A stretch of DNA of 64,000 bases from Boesenbergia rotunda (Eukaryota; Streptophyta; Magnoliopsida; Zingiberales; Zingiberaceae): positions 784,027 to 848,026 of the forward strand of contig JAGFNQ010004019.1 of assembly GCA_024364735.1 (NCBI GenBank), read 5' to 3'. The notes beneath the pieces are model-generated. The model saw nothing but the letters and a program-made list of their open reading frames with translations. It had not been told where the DNA came from and made no database searches. Both the position numbers and the translations under genes were made by a program. Positions 1-11,819 of the stretch are shown here, one piece after another. How positions within the stretch are numbered: the first letter of the stretch is position 1; the number at the start of each line of letters is the position of its first letter.

Positions 1-920
1 ATCAAATCGATAATTTAATACTTTATTAGAAATCAAATTAAAATGCTTTGACTTGATTGACACATGCATAATTGTCATGCTCATGCATTTGCTTACTTTT
101 TCTTTATATCTGTCATGTCATTCATGCTAGTTTATTTCATACTTAATCTAGAATGACTAGATAGGAAAAAAATTATTTGATACTTTCCTAACATAGTACC
201 AGCAGGGTGGGGCGAGATGATAATACGTTAGGGAAGCTTGGTCTAAGAAGTCAGAAAGGGTAAGGAGTACCCGACTTGGTCGACTTAGCTAAGTGGAACT
301 AGTTGAAATTACCCCGCTACATCCTAGACTAGTTAGACCAGAGTTTCTCAAAGTGTAAATTAAAAGTATCATTCCTTTAAAAGGCTTTGTCAAGTAAAGG
401 GTCGTTGTTCTGATACCCAAGAAGACCTCTGTGTCTCGCCAAGACCTAGAAGAAAATTATTGAAATTTAATTTTAAGTTACTACTTTTTAGACTTGAATC
501 TAACTCAAGATCAATCAATCTATAAAATTAAATTGAGAAATATTAATCAAGCATATCACAAACACCCATAAGGCTACCATGCTTGTTTGTACTGCGACAC
601 TTAGAATGAGTGAGATGATAAGGACTAATTAATTGATAAATATTTTCAAAATATTTTAAAAAATCTTTATAATATTTTCTTAAAAATCTATTTTCAAAAT
701 AATGATTTAAACATAATAATGTTTTAATGAATTTCATGCATGATTGTGTGAATTTATAAATAGCCTTCAAAAACTTATATATCTTTTTGAAAATTATTTG
801 GCCTACACTTATAGGAAAATTCTCTAGGTCAACACTAAAGTCTCTTAAGACACTTAGGTAGAGTTTCTTGTAGTTAACAAGGGTAGCCAGAAGATGTCAG
901 GCTCAGGGGGAGTTAGTTTT
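1..920 (+). mobile_element. Fragment of a Sirevirus-like element, noncoding region downstream of gag
   Basis: No convincing ORF. Positions about 190-450 align by eye with 34229-34460 of element D and, reversed, with 51770-52000 of element G. All contain a block reading 'gagatgata.tacgttagggaag', then 'ctagttagacca', 'aaaaggctttgtcaag' and 'ctcgccaagacct'. In D this block lies just after the gag stop, so this fragment is inferred to be the same internal region of a related plus-strand element whose gag lies before the window. Near 900 there is a polypurine stretch, 'caggctcagggggag', of the kind found around the gag-pol boundary of such elements. No LTR is visible, and the junction with the gypsy LTR to the right is not resolved. 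Confidence 0.6.
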
Positions 921-929
921 TTTTTCATA

Positions 930-1803
930 CAAATTTTATGTTTTTACAAAATTATTATTCTTTCAAAAATTAACATCATGATCTTCAGTTCAACTAGCAA
1001 ATAGATTCAATCAAATTGATCCAACCCCATGCAACCCCAGAAACCATCCAAGATCAACAAGCAAAATACACAAAGTTCACCTGAATTAGGGTGTGCAACA
1101 TCCCTATTCCCCCATCTATTTTGATTAAAGAGAGAACCAATAGATAACTAAGAAAACAGGTGGAAATCTCCTTCTCCAATGACTTATCCCTACCTCCAAG
1201 CCCTCTCTCAGTTGGATTGGGCAGATCGGAGTAGAGGATCCAGTGGCTCTGGGTTGGAGTGGCAAAACTCGATAAGTAATGAAGGGAAGAATCCACAAGA
1301 TCAAGGTTTAGGGGGAAAAAACCTAGGACTGAGTTTGTTCCGATAAGGACCTGGCAGAGTGAAAGTAAAGTCGTCGGCGCCTGAGAGCTGGAAGACTCGT
1401 GATCGTGTGAGGGAAGAAGAGGTGTGGGGTCCGGTGGTCGATGAGCACCAATGAAACCTCTCTCTCTTAGGATGACTGGATCGGAGCTCACAGGGAGGAG
1501 GAGAGAAGAGGGGGCGAAGGTGAATTGCGATCGTTTGCTCGGCAGAGATCGTTGAGAAGGGGAGAAAGATTTAAATGAGTGTCAATTTACAATTTAACCC
1601 ATTTTCCTTGGTCAATTAAATCTGCATCCCCAAAATTAGGTTTTTAGCATTTTAGCCCTCCAGAGTTTGGTGATCACAACTCCAACCATTACTTCCCTAA
1701 CCAACTCAAACCTCTTCGATTAACCCCGTGAGACCCTAAAAATTGGTTTCAATAATTTTCGAAAAATTCCTCTTTATCAAGTATTAATTTTTCATATTTA
1801 ACA
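930..1803 (-). repeat. 3' LTR (part) of gypsy element A
   Basis: On the minus strand the LTR starts at 1803 with TGTTAAATATG, directly after a polypurine tract, and runs leftwards. A weak TATA-like ATTTAAAT lies near 1570-1580, followed by a pyrimidine-rich leader (about 1490-1560). The 145-codon minus-strand ORF at 1054-1491 has no recognisable domain and is taken as LTR noise. The left end of the LTR is not resolved. Confidence 0.55.
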
Positions 1804-1815
1804 TTATCTCCCACT
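1804..1815 (-). other. Polypurine tract of gypsy A
   Basis: The minus strand reads AGTGGGAGATAA, immediately upstream of the LTR start TGTTAAAT. This is the expected plus-strand primer site at the 3' end of the internal region. Confidence 0.6.
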
Positions 1816-1908
1816 AACAAAAATTTGATTCCTAAATTTCATTCTTGGGTGCAACAAGTAATCAATAGTTTATCATATAATACCGATAAATAAATGAAAG
1901 TAATACGC

Positions 1909-3140
1909 ACCTCAAGGAAACAGATGAGGGTAACGAGCCCTGATCTTATCCTCAAACTCCCATGTTGCCTCCTCATCAGAATGATGTTGCCATTCACTTG
2001 ACCAACCAGATTACTTTGTTCCGTAGTTGACACTCTTTGTGTCCCAGAATTTGCATTAGTACCTCCTCGTAGGTCGCGTCAGGCTGAAGTGAGATCGATA
2101 CATCCATCAACACATGAGCATGATCTGGTATATACTTTCTCAGCATAGAAACATGAAATACATCATGCACCCCAGCAAGAGACAGTGGCAGTGCCAACTA
2201 GTACACTACTACTCCTATCCTCTCTAATATCTAGAAAGGGCTAATATAAGGCGGAGCTAGCTTACCCCTCATCCCAAATCTCTTCACCCCTTTAATGGGT
2301 GAAATTCATAAAATATGTGATCTCTAACAGAGAACTCCAGAGGTCTCCGTCTTCGATCCATATACTCTTCTAGCGATCTGGCCTTCGAACATCCTGCATT
2401 TAATAACTCAGACTAACACTGCATCATGCTGAACACTTAGAGGTCTCAATAGCTGAGGTTCCCCAACCTCCTCAAAGAGAGAGGGGCTCCTGTATGCTCT
2501 ATCATACAATGCCTCAAACGGTAATATCTGGATAGCCGAATGATAGTTGTTGACATAGGTGAACTCTACCAGGTGTAGATGATCCTCCCAACTGTAACGA
2601 CTCGGCCCGTCTACCGGCCCATTTACCGGTCCTCACGACTGTCGTACCATCGTACCGTCGACCATCGACTGTGCCGTTACTCATACTAGGTCTTCCCACC
2701 CCTGGGTGTGAATTTTTGCCTTCCCAGGATTCGAACCCTAGACCCAGGCAAAAATCCACACCCAGGGGTGGGAAGGCCTAGTATGAGTAACGACACGGTC
2801 GATGGTCGACGGTACGACGGTCGTGAGGACCGGTAAATGGGCTGGTAGACGGGTCGGGTCGTTACACCAACTACCTACAAAATCCATAACACATGACCTC
2901 AATAAATCCTTCAAGGTCTGGATTGTGCCCTCAGACTACCTATCTATCTGTGGGTAAAAAGTGGTGCTAAACCGAAGCTTTGTACCCATGACCTACTGTA
3001 GACCCTGCCAAAAACATGATGTAAACCGCAAATCTCTATCCGATATAATACTCAGGGGATTACCATGTAATCTGATGATCTTGCTGCAATATAACTCTAC
3101 CAATCTATCCAATGAATCCGTCCTACGGATTGGTAAGAAA
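1909..3140 (-). pseudogene. Gypsy A pol remnant: integrase C-terminal half and chromodomain-type tail
   Basis: Read on the minus strand from 3140 down, the translation gives the gypsy integrase core (THFLPIRRTDSLDRLVELYC, then SWEDHLHLVEF and LPFEALYDRAYRSP). After that come the C-terminal segment SLAGVHDVFHVSMLRKYIP (2100-2197) and a tail like DEEATWEFEDKIRARYPHLF, typical of plant chromodomain gypsy elements. The frame is broken by many stops, frameshifts and the 274-bp insertion at 2593-2866. The integrase sentence begins at 30877-30971 and continues here across element B, which proves the two were once contiguous. It is non-functional. Confidence 0.85.
2593..2866. mobile_element. 274-bp palindromic (foldback) mini-element with TGTAACGA...CGTTACA ends
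   Basis: Two arms of about 125-130 bp are near-perfect inverted repeats around a loop of about 25 bp. The left arm carries an extra 8-bp duplication. The ends are TG...CA, and the element is flanked by CCAAC at 2588-2592 and 2867-2871. Removing it restores gypsy A integrase coding (SWEDHLHLVEF). The loop contains, on the minus strand, GGTTCGAATCC, a perfect B-box. Part of the arm (about 77 bp) recurs at 47158-47235 and 57829-57905 inside the LTRs of F. A 5-bp duplication and TG...CA ends suggest retroviral-type integration; the palindrome suggests a derived LTR fragment. Confidence 0.85.
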
Positions 3141-4635
3141 TGTTGGTGCTTGGATGGCTAGAGAGGGGGGGGGGGTGAATGTAGCCAGACACGAATTACT
3201 TTCACTTTTGAAACTCTGCACTTAGGGTTAGTCGCAGCACAGCGGAAGCAATACAAAAACAGAGAGATGCAGAAACTAAACCCTAAACTAAGCACAAGCA
3301 CAAAACGCTAACAAAGAGGATTTACAAGGTTCGGGGATAACTTGCCCCTACTCCTTGGCGTGCCCGTAAGGTGGGCAATCCCATTGATCGTCGGCAGATC
3401 AAGCCCTGGAAAATCCGGATAGAATGCAACCTCCTTCTCGGTGGATTAACCTCTCCACAGCGTTTCAATCAGTGTATATGAAATTAAGCACAATGAAACA
3501 ATAAGGAGCTTACAGAGCACTTAGGATAAAAAGGGCACAAGAGAGCTCCTCACCAAGCTCCACTCAGCACAGATCTCACGCAAGAACTCCCTGCTCTTCG
3601 TGTCTTGCTGATGGACTCGCCAAGCTCTCTGCCTCTTCCAAGGGCTCAGGTTGCCAATTGCTCAAGTGTATGAAATAGTTGCTTCAAGGATCAGAATGTT
3701 GCCCCAGAGATGGAGAAGCAGCTTGTTACTAGAAGAGATGATCAAGTGTTTTCTGTTCCTTCTCCACTTCACAGCTTAACCTGCTTTGCATCGCCAAGTC
3801 ACAGACGCTCCTTTGGAGCCTGCCAGCATCTCACCTGCAACAACCCAGCTATCCCTGACCTCCTCTGGACTCACTGAACCCTCTCCAGCTGAGTCCTAGG
3901 TCATCAGCTTCTCAGCCGTTGCAGCTCACGCCAGAAGCCGTTGTTTCTTGCAAACGGGAAACGCCTAAACTATCGTAGCAAAATACCCCAGTTGACTCTC
4001 CTTGAGTAAGCCCTGAGTTACCTGCACACTTAGCAGATCATTAGCACAACAAATCAACAGAGGATCAAATATCAGAAGACTCAGAACAAAGATCAGTAGT
4101 GTATCAATAGCAATCAGAATGCGATCAGAACTCTGACAGCGCTTTTGAATTAAAGCTGTCAGATACTGATCGGTCACCAGACCGATCAGAGTGACCCCTG
4201 ATCGGTCACCAGACCGATCAGGATGGTCTTAGTCCGATCAAGCTCAAGCCTGATCGGTCCCCAGTCAGAAACCAGGAATCGCGACTTCTTGTGATCGGTC
4301 ACACTGACCGATTACAGATCGTGGATCAGTCACCAGACTGATCTACCAGTTCATTGAGCCTTCAAGCCACTACCCGTAGCTTTTCCCAATCAAAGGCACC
4401 TAATCAAAGCATTCAATCAATTAGAACATTCATCCAATGAAAAACGTGTTTGTATCAAAATAAGTCTCCAATCAAGTTTCCTTGATTGGAATGTCCAAGT
4501 ATGATCATGGAGCCAAATACACATATGTTATGCATTGGTTTTCCCCAAACTTGGTCAACTTAATGATCATTATCTCGTCAACCTAATTTCTCAAGGGATG
4601 CATTGACATTTTGAGTAATTAGGTTGATCCTAACA
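3141..4635 (-). repeat. 3' LTR of copia B (shorter, different U3)
   Basis: It runs from TGTTGGTGC (3141) to CCTAACA (4635) on the plus strand. Positions 3141 to about 4395 align closely with 28680 to about 29945 of the 5' LTR, including the G-run after the LTR edge and the GATCGGTCACC-type hairpins at 4165-4345. Beyond 4395 the remaining 240 bp have no match in the 5' LTR. On the minus strand the LTR begins TGTTAGGATCAACC, right after a polypurine tract, so the inner border looks genuine. The two LTRs therefore differ at the start of U3. Confidence 0.8.
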
Positions 4636-4768
4636 TCTCACCCCACTTATAGCAAACAAAAACGTTTTGTTAAACCTTATAGTTTGTGTGAGGTGTTCTC
4701 AAGTTGCCCAATTGTTGTGCCTTAACAATTTTGAAATGATCATGAAGGGTTTTATATGCTTTTCAATC
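4636..4768 (-). other. 3' untranslated segment and polypurine tract of copia B
   Basis: The minus strand reads ATAAGTGGGGTGAGA at 4636-4650, directly before the LTR start TGTTAGG. Between it and the pol stop codon at 4769 there is no coding signal. Confidence 0.6.
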
Positions 4769-6378
4769 CTATGAAGCGCGACACATTCCCAATTCCCTTC
4801 GTAAGAAGCTAAACTTATTCTCGGGAAGTGGTTTAGTGAAAATGTCCGCTAGATTCGATTTGGACTCTACATGTGAGAGTATAATGTCTCCTCTAGCGAC
4901 AAGATCTCTAATGAAGTGATGACGCACTTCAATATGCTTGGTTCTAGAGTGATGGACTGGATTCTTTGTTAGGTTTATCGTGCTAATGTTGTCACACAAC
5001 ACTTGCACACCCTTGTAGCTTAATCCATAGTCCTCTAGTGTATGAATCATCCATAACAATTGTGATACACTCTCTCCCATGGCGATATATTCTGCCTCGG
5101 TCGTTGAGTGAGCAACACAATGTTGCTTCCGACTTGACCAACTAACTAATGATGATCCTAAGAATTGACAACCCCCACTTGTGCTCTTTCGATCCAACTT
5201 GCACCCAGCATAGTCAGAATCAGTGTAGCCAATTAGGTCAAATGACTCGGTACGGGGGTACCAAAGACCAACTCCAATTGTGCCCTTAAGGTATCTCAAA
5301 ATTCTCTTAACAACAATTAAATGAGATTCCTGGGCACATACTTGATACCTAGCGCACATACCCACAGCAAAAAGTATATCAGGTTGACTAGCTGTGAGGT
5401 ATAGCAAACTATCTATCATGCTCCGATATTGAGTCAGGTCAACAGGCTTACCACTCTCATCATTGTCTAACCGTGTGTTTGTAGCCATGGGAGTCGTTAC
5501 CTCTTTAGAATCACTCATGTTAAATTTTCGGAGCATCTCTTGAGTGTACTTTGATTGGTGCACATGGATTCCATCTCGAGTTTGCTTGATTTCGAGTCCA
5601 AGGAAGAAAGTCAATTCTCCCACTAGACTCATCTCAAATTCACTCTCCATGTGTCCAATAAATTCATTCAAATAGCCCTTATTGTTTGAGCCACAAATTA
5701 TGTTATCGACATATACTTGGTCTACAAATATATTGTCACCATCTCTCCGTAGAAATAGCGTAGGGTCTATTTGTCCTCTTACAAAACCTTTTTCAATCAG
5801 AAATGTCGACAACCGCTCATACCAAGCCCGAGGTGCTTGTTTAAGACCGTAGAGCGCCTTCTTGAGCTTGAACACGTGGTTTGGAAATTCGAAACTCTCA
5901 AACCCCGGAGGTTGTTCGACATAGACCTCTTCTCTTATTAAACCATTTAGGAAGGCCGATTTGACATCCATTTGATAGAGTTTGAAACCTCGATATGCTG
6001 CAAATGCAAGCATCAATCAGATGGACTCTAATCGTGCCACGGGAGCATAGGTCTCATCGTAATCAAGGCCTTCAACTTGACTATAGCCCTTGGCTACTAA
6101 GCGTGCCTTGTTTTTTACGATTTCTCCCTTATGGTTCAATTTATTTTTCAAGACCCATTTGGTTCAATAATGGTGGTCTTCTTAGGTCTAGGGACTAAGT
6201 CTCAAACTTGACTTCTTTCGAATTGACCTAATTCATCTTGCATAGCAATGATCCAATCGGGATCATTTAATGCTTCATCAATTTTCCTAGGTTCAATTTC
6301 GGAAATTAGGGCAACTTCATTAGCCTCATTCCTGAAGAATGATCTAGTCCTAACCCCATGATGGATATCTCCAACAAT
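4769..6378 (-). pseudogene. Copia B reverse transcriptase and RNase H remnant
   Basis: The uninterrupted part (4769-6016, 415 codons) holds the copia RT hallmarks YQMDVKSAFLNG and KKALYGLKQAPRAW, then RNase H (STTEAEYIAMGE, and VLCDN...SRTKHIEVRHHFIRD near the end). The active-site motif YVDD reads YVDN (5702-5713), so one catalytic Asp is lost. Upstream (6017-6378) the coding sense continues but is broken by a TGA at 6017-6019, a one-base frameshift near 6165-6172, a TGA in the segment QV*DLVPRP near 6208 and a TAA at 6379-6381. In the intact family this would be the C-terminal half of a single polyprotein. Confidence 0.9.
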
Positions 6379-7896
6379 TTAGTCTTGGGGATGACTAGAG
6401 GCTAACCTAGTTTGCCTTGGTGTTGGTGGTGCTTCTTGGATGGTGTCACTAGACACATGCTCAGCCTCAGGATCCGACTGATCTATGGGTTGTCTAGGCT
6501 CACCGTCATCAGACTCATCACCACCATCTACAACACTTGGACTTCCATCCAAACTTAGTTTCCTAAGTTCGAATTGAACTCCTTCGACATCTTCTGATTG
6601 ATCATTTGCTTTTGGAATTTCCTCAAAAACAACATCAGAAGATTCTTCAACTAATCTGGACTTCTTGTTATAGACTCGGTAAGTTTTTCTGACGAGGGAG
6701 TACCCGACCAGTATTCCTTCATTAGCCTTCGCTGTAAACTTTCCAATATGGTCCTTGGTGTTTAGAATGAACACCTTACAACCAAACACCCTAAGATGTT
6801 TAACTGTAGGTGGTTTTCCAAACCAAAGTTCATGAGGAGTCTTCCCTAGGAATCTATGAATGAGGACTCGGTTTTGCACGTAGTAAGCTGTGTTCACAGC
6901 TTCAGCGCATAAGTAACTCGGTAAGGAGTACTCATTGAGCATGCTTCGTGCAGCCTCTTGTAAGACCCGGTTCTTCCTCTCTACAACACCATTTTGTTGT
7001 GGTGTTCTAGGAGTGGAGAACTCGTGTCTATAACCTTTCTCTTGACAAAACTCTAAAAACCTTTGATTTTGAAATTCATCTCCATGATCACTCCTAATTG
7101 TCTTAATTGTTGATGATTTCTCATTTTCAACCCTTCTACAAAAAGAAAGAAAAACATTTAAGGTTTGATCCTTGTATTTTAGAAAATATGTCCATGTATA
7201 TCTAGTAAAATCATCAATGATCACAAAACAATATCTACTACCATTCAACGATATAACGGTGCTACAATCAAACAAGTCCATGTGAAGTAAATCCAAAGCG
7301 GTAGAAGTACTTACAGCACTTTTACCTTTATCTGCAGATTTTGTTTTCTTACCCATTTGACATGCATCACAAAGCTTATCCTTTTCATACTTGATGCTTG
7401 GTAAGCCACGAACTAGTCCCTTGTTGGCTAATTTCCGGATATTCTTCATGTTCACGTGTGCTAGTCTCCGGTGCCAAAGGTTAGACTCATCTTCTTTTGA
7501 CATGAAACACTTAACAAAAGCATTAGTAGCACTTTCAAAAGAAACTTGGTAAATGTTATCTATCCTTGTGCCTACTAGTACCGTGTCAAATGTGTCATGT
7601 TGTCTAACTAGACATTGACTTGATTGAAAATAAATTGTGTAACCCACATCACACAATTGACTGATACTTAGGAGATTAAATATCATCCCCTTGACTAGAA
7701 GGACATTCTTAATCCTAAGACATTTGGATATTTGAATATCTCCTATTCCTACAACCTTAAGACTATCATTATTACCAAAGAAAACATTACCTCTACTTTT
7801 TCTTTGAAGGGTAGTGAATAAAGATCTATCACCGGTCATGTGTTTAGAGCACCCACTATCAACGAACCAAGTTGATAGATGCTCCCCCTCAATCAT
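6379..7896 (-). pseudogene. Copia B protease and integrase remnant
   Basis: This 505-codon open stretch contains the aspartic protease motif FVDSGCSKHMTG near its start. The GAG-pre-integrase zinc finger follows (LWHRRLAHVNMKNI ... CDACQMGKK). The integrase core comes next, with DLLHMDLFD, a central TIRSDHGDEFQN and the Glu of QQNGVVERKNR, so all three acidic residues of the DDE triad are present. The C-terminal part has the GKTPHELWFGKPP and LRVFGCK copia signatures. It is in the same frame as the gag segment upstream, separated only by a TAG at 7900-7902, and ends at a TAA (6379-6381). It is well preserved but part of a dead element. Confidence 0.9.
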
Positions 7897-7899
7897 GAC

Positions 7900-9313
7900 C
7901 TACACAATATGAAAGATAGAAGATTTAGGTACCCAAATCTTGGGACCTAAAGCACCTACTATGCAAGACTTAGACACCCATGCCGTGACCATTTTCCTTT
8001 GAACTCTAGGAGTCTTAAGTGGTCTAACATCAGTCCTAGACATTAAAGAAACAAATGATGGTTCTTTAGGTCGGTAACCAATACCGGCCTTGTTGTTAAC
8101 TGCCCTTTGTGCATTTAGAATCATATCTAAAGTCTTTGAGCTAGTAGAGAATTTCTCAAGAACACTCTTGAGTCTTTCAACCTCACTCTTCAAAGATTTG
8201 TTTTCATCTCCTAACATTTCTACATGCAAATCATCTACATCCTCATCCATAGAGGATTTCAATCGTTCAACTTCTACTTTCAATGATTTAACCTTTCCTT
8301 TTGACTTTTTTAACAAATCGGTTAAACATGCAATGGTTCTATAGCATTTATCTAATTCGGGAGAGATTACCTATTCATCATCCGAAGATGATGAAGCCGC
8401 GTTTGATGAGTCCATAGATTCATCACTGCTTTCTTGATCTTCCATGGCCATGAGTGCTACATGGCGTGTACTCTTCTCCTCCTTCTTTTCTTCGGATGAG
8501 CTAGAGGATGATTCATCCCATGTGGCCTTCAAGGCCTTCTTCTTCTTCTTTAATTTCTCCTCCTTCTTCTTTAACTTTGGGCAGTCTTTCTTGAAATGCC
8601 CTTTCTTGCTACACTCATAACAAGTAACATTAGACTTATCAATTTAACTTCACTAGGGTTACCTTTACCCTTGAAGCGCTTGCTCTTCTTCATCATTCTT
8701 CTAACAAAGTTAGCCATCTCGGAGGAAGAAGACCCGCTGCCATCCTCCTCGGACTCGGACTCGGACTCGATGAAGATGAAGAGACTTCCTTCTCCTTCTT
8801 CTTCTCCTTCTTCTTGGTCTTTTACCCTGCCACAAGAGCAATCCCCTTCTCCTTGGGGCCTTTGTTAGCCATTTCATGAAGCTCCATTTCACAAATAAAT
8901 CATCCAACTTTACAATTGATAAGTCCTTGGAAACCTTGTAGCATCCACCATGGATAACCACAAGGCATTCCTTGGAAAAGCTTTTAACACATACCTCACA
9001 ATGTCACGGTTCTCGACCTTTTCGTCAATGGAGTGGAGACCATTCAATACCACTTTGAATCTACTATGAAGTTCGCTTACCGTTTCACTCTCCTTCATGG
9101 AGAGGATTTGTAGTTGATTGAGGAACAAGTCCCTCTTGGCTATTCTCGAGTCCCGGGTGCCCTCGTGAAGCTCGATGAACTTGTTCCACAAATCCTTTGC
9201 GCTTGTAAAGGGACCAACTTTGATCAGTTGGTCTTTGGTCATTCCACATTGCAAGGTCACCACCGCCTTCGCATCGACTTCTCCGTTTTGGGTTTGCTTA
9301 GCCGACCACCATG
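7900..9313 (-). pseudogene. Copia B gag, central and C-terminal part
   Basis: Translation from 9263 downward gives the UBN2-type gag (LQCGMTKDQLIKVGPF, DLWNKFIELHEGTRDSRIAK, LHSIDEKVENRDIVRYVLKA). A frameshift near 8935 and a run of Arg/Lys codons follow, then a CCHC knuckle (CYECSKKGHFKKDC, about 8580-8625) and an acidic Ser/Glu stretch. A coiled coil (8100-8316) and the conserved TLDMILNAQRAVNNKAGIGY segment close the region. Several frameshifts and a stop near 8368 break it. The layout (UBN2, knuckle, coiled coil) matches the gag of element D and of Sireviruses. Confidence 0.85.
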
Positions 9314-10410
9314 AAGACTGTCATGCCCGCCTCTTACGTGAGTGACGCATTACTTTTTTTCCTTTCTTTCATACATTATTGAATATGAAGCGTAAATATA
9401 GCAGCGGAAATTGTTAGTAGGAGCCCTAGAGCCAATTATGTGATGATTGACTAGGGGCATTTTGTATCATATTCTATCATTAATAAAAGCATGTTTGGTT
9501 ATTATACTTACTTTGTATTCTGTGCCGAATGACTAAGTATAATAATGTCCTTGTGTAGTAGGTTCTTATCTACATTATATCGATTAGTTAAATCGATAGT
9601 GAGATAATGTAGAGAACACTACACTAAATTATTCCTAGTCAAGCATCAATTATTCAGGGACAATATTGATGCATGGAGACTAGCATGTAGGTCAACTGAT
9701 GACTTGAGCTCACAAGTCATGGATATGTGATATCAAGTTGACACATGGGTATACATTGGAGAATGTGTACTGAATGACCCGCCATGAGAAAGTTTCATAG
9801 ATTGTCATATGAGTGTCATAGACTTTCTCATGTGACTATTGGTATGAATAATCCTTAGACCTGAAGTCACTACGGTTCCCTACATAAGGAGTTATGTACT
9901 TTGGTATCGTCAAACGTCACCCGTAACAGGGTGGACTATAAAACCGATCACTGGGTATGTAATGAATTATGCGGAGGGATGTGAGTGATGTACAAGTAGA
10001 TGGGATCTATCCCTCCCATATGACGGGAGTGATATCTGTGGGCCCCTTGATCGAGTAGGACTACTGAAACGCATGACCATGCTCAAATGAGTCAGTATGA
10101 GATATTGAGCTCATTTGTTTGAGTGAGTCTACTCGGGGATCAAGAAACACAAGATTGATTGAGGATGACATGGTCTATGCCTCATTGGTCAATCTAGATA
10201 TCAAGGATAGAAGGACAAGGTCATACACTATCATAGTCACGGATGTTTAGTCGGATCTCGACTTTTCTTGTTACTTGGGTAGCAATGATGCATTGCTAGA
10301 TGCCGCTCATTGCTTATGTGTCTAAAGTGTTTAAGCGCATTGCCAACGTCACAAGAACCTATTGGGTCACACATAAAGGACACAATGCTTCGGTAAAGTT
10401 GATCGGCAGA

Positions 10411-10690
10411 TCTGAGCCCGAGTTGGGAACTCGGGAGATCTGAGCCCGAGTTGGGAACTCGGGAGGTCAGTTCGGGGGACTCGAGTTGGGAACTCGAGAG
10501 AGACCGAGTTGGAGCTCGGCGGGCCGAGTCGGAGCTCGGCGGACCGATTCGGAGCTCGACAGACCGAGTTGGAACTCGGCAGACTGGATCAGCACTCGGC
10601 AGACTGGGTCAGAGCTCGGCAGACTGGGTCGGGAGCTCGCCACTCGGGAGACTTGGTTGCGAGACCGAGTCGGAAGCCCGAGAGGCCCGG
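10411..10690 (+). repeat. GC-rich hairpin array in the U3 of the solo LTR
   Basis: Successive short inverted repeats: CCCGAGTT-GGG-AACTCGGG at 10417-10435 and 10445-10463, CTCGAGTT-GGG-AACTCGAG at 10480-10498, then units like CCGAG...CTCGG with 2-6 nt loops up to about 10690. The change CCC/GGG to CTC/GAG keeps pairing. The array lies 150-430 bp upstream of the TATA box. Confidence 0.8.
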
Positions 10691-10841
10691 TCGGAGTTGC
10701 ATGAAGGAAAGAGAAAAGTCTCTCTTCATTGGATGAAAAGATTCTTTTCTTGCATGGGAAATGATAAAGAGCGACATAAAAAGATGTGCTCTTTATTGGG
10801 AAGCCAAAGATACACAAACCTCTTCATATTCATGGGATGAT

Positions 10842-10849
10842 TATAAAAG
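10842..10849 (+). promoter_or_regulatory. TATA box of the solo LTR
   Basis: TATAAAAG in the context GATTATAAAAGAGG, followed by a pyrimidine-rich leader (10870-10925). It fits a retrotransposon U3/R border. Confidence 0.6.
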
Positions 10850-11819
10850 AGGGCTTTGTGACTTTGGATGAGGTCTTCTTCTTGCCTTAGCTTTTCCCCT
10901 TCCCTTCCTCTCTTCTTCCTCTCCTCCACTCTTGACCGAAACCTTACTGTAAGGTTCTTGGTGTTTTCGAGCTACCTCGAGTTCCTAGCACAACTAAGGT
11001 AGTTCTCTCGAAGTTGAGAGATTGTGTCCGTGTGGATACGAATAGAGGCACGGATGTTTGAACGTGCAAGAGATCCGGCGCATCTTGGACGAGCGGGATA
11101 ACCGAAGGGCACGCTTCAAAGGTATAAACAATAGATAAATCTATTAGATAGATAGCTTTGTACGAGTTTTCTTTCGCATGGATCGCTCGTGGATTCTTGT
11201 TTCCGCTGCGTTTTTATTGTTTTGTGCCGGGAGAATCCAACAGAAATAATACTAAATCATGAACATATGCAATTAGATAAATTTTCTTTCTAACTAAACT
11301 ACTTTAAGCACGTGAATCATAGCATAACATATTTAACAAGTGAGTATATAGTTCTACATTAAGCATGCATATCATAAAGAACTTCAACTCCAACAAGTAG
11401 TAAGCGTAAACATAAGAACTAACAAATGCAGTATATAAGTAGCAACATTAAATCCATAAGTAAGAGTAAGACAATAGTAGGATCGTTCTGCCAAGTCACT
11501 GCCACACATACACACATGCCCTGCTGCTGCTTCCCCTTCTTTAGAAACCTTTAGTTTGATCTGCAACATAAGAAGGTAGACTATAAGCATAAAATGCTTA
11601 GTAAGCTCCTTGCTTACTCACAAAATCCGTACATCACATATAAGTAGAAATCTACATCATTTGACATAAACCTATAACATGAATAAATACTTAAAGCATC
11701 TAAAGTACATAAGCATAAACACTTAAAACATAAACATGTGAGTCGTCATTAAGGACATATGACATGAGTAAGTACTTAAAGCATGTAACATTTGCATAAT
11801 CTTTAAAACATAATCATGT

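Larger units (their letters stand above)
9412..11242 (+). mobile_element. Solo copia LTR in the 3' LTR of gypsy C
   Basis: It starts TGTTAGTAGGAGCC and ends GAGAATCCAACA, flanked by GAAAT at 9407-9411 and 11243-11247. The empty site is seen in the sister LTR at about 17610. The plus orientation follows from the TATA box at 10842. There is no internal region, so it is a product of LTR-LTR recombination. The several overlapping ORFs on both strands at 10450-10930 come from the GC-rich repeats and are not genes. Confidence 0.9.

Noticed and set aside
1054..1491. 145-codon minus-strand ORF
   Set aside because: Lies in the transcribed part of the gypsy A LTR, no known domain, and its composition follows the LTR.
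10451..10930. Several overlapping ORFs on both strands
   Set aside because: All arise from the GC-rich GAGCTCGG-type repeats of a solo LTR; no domain, no agreement in codon use.
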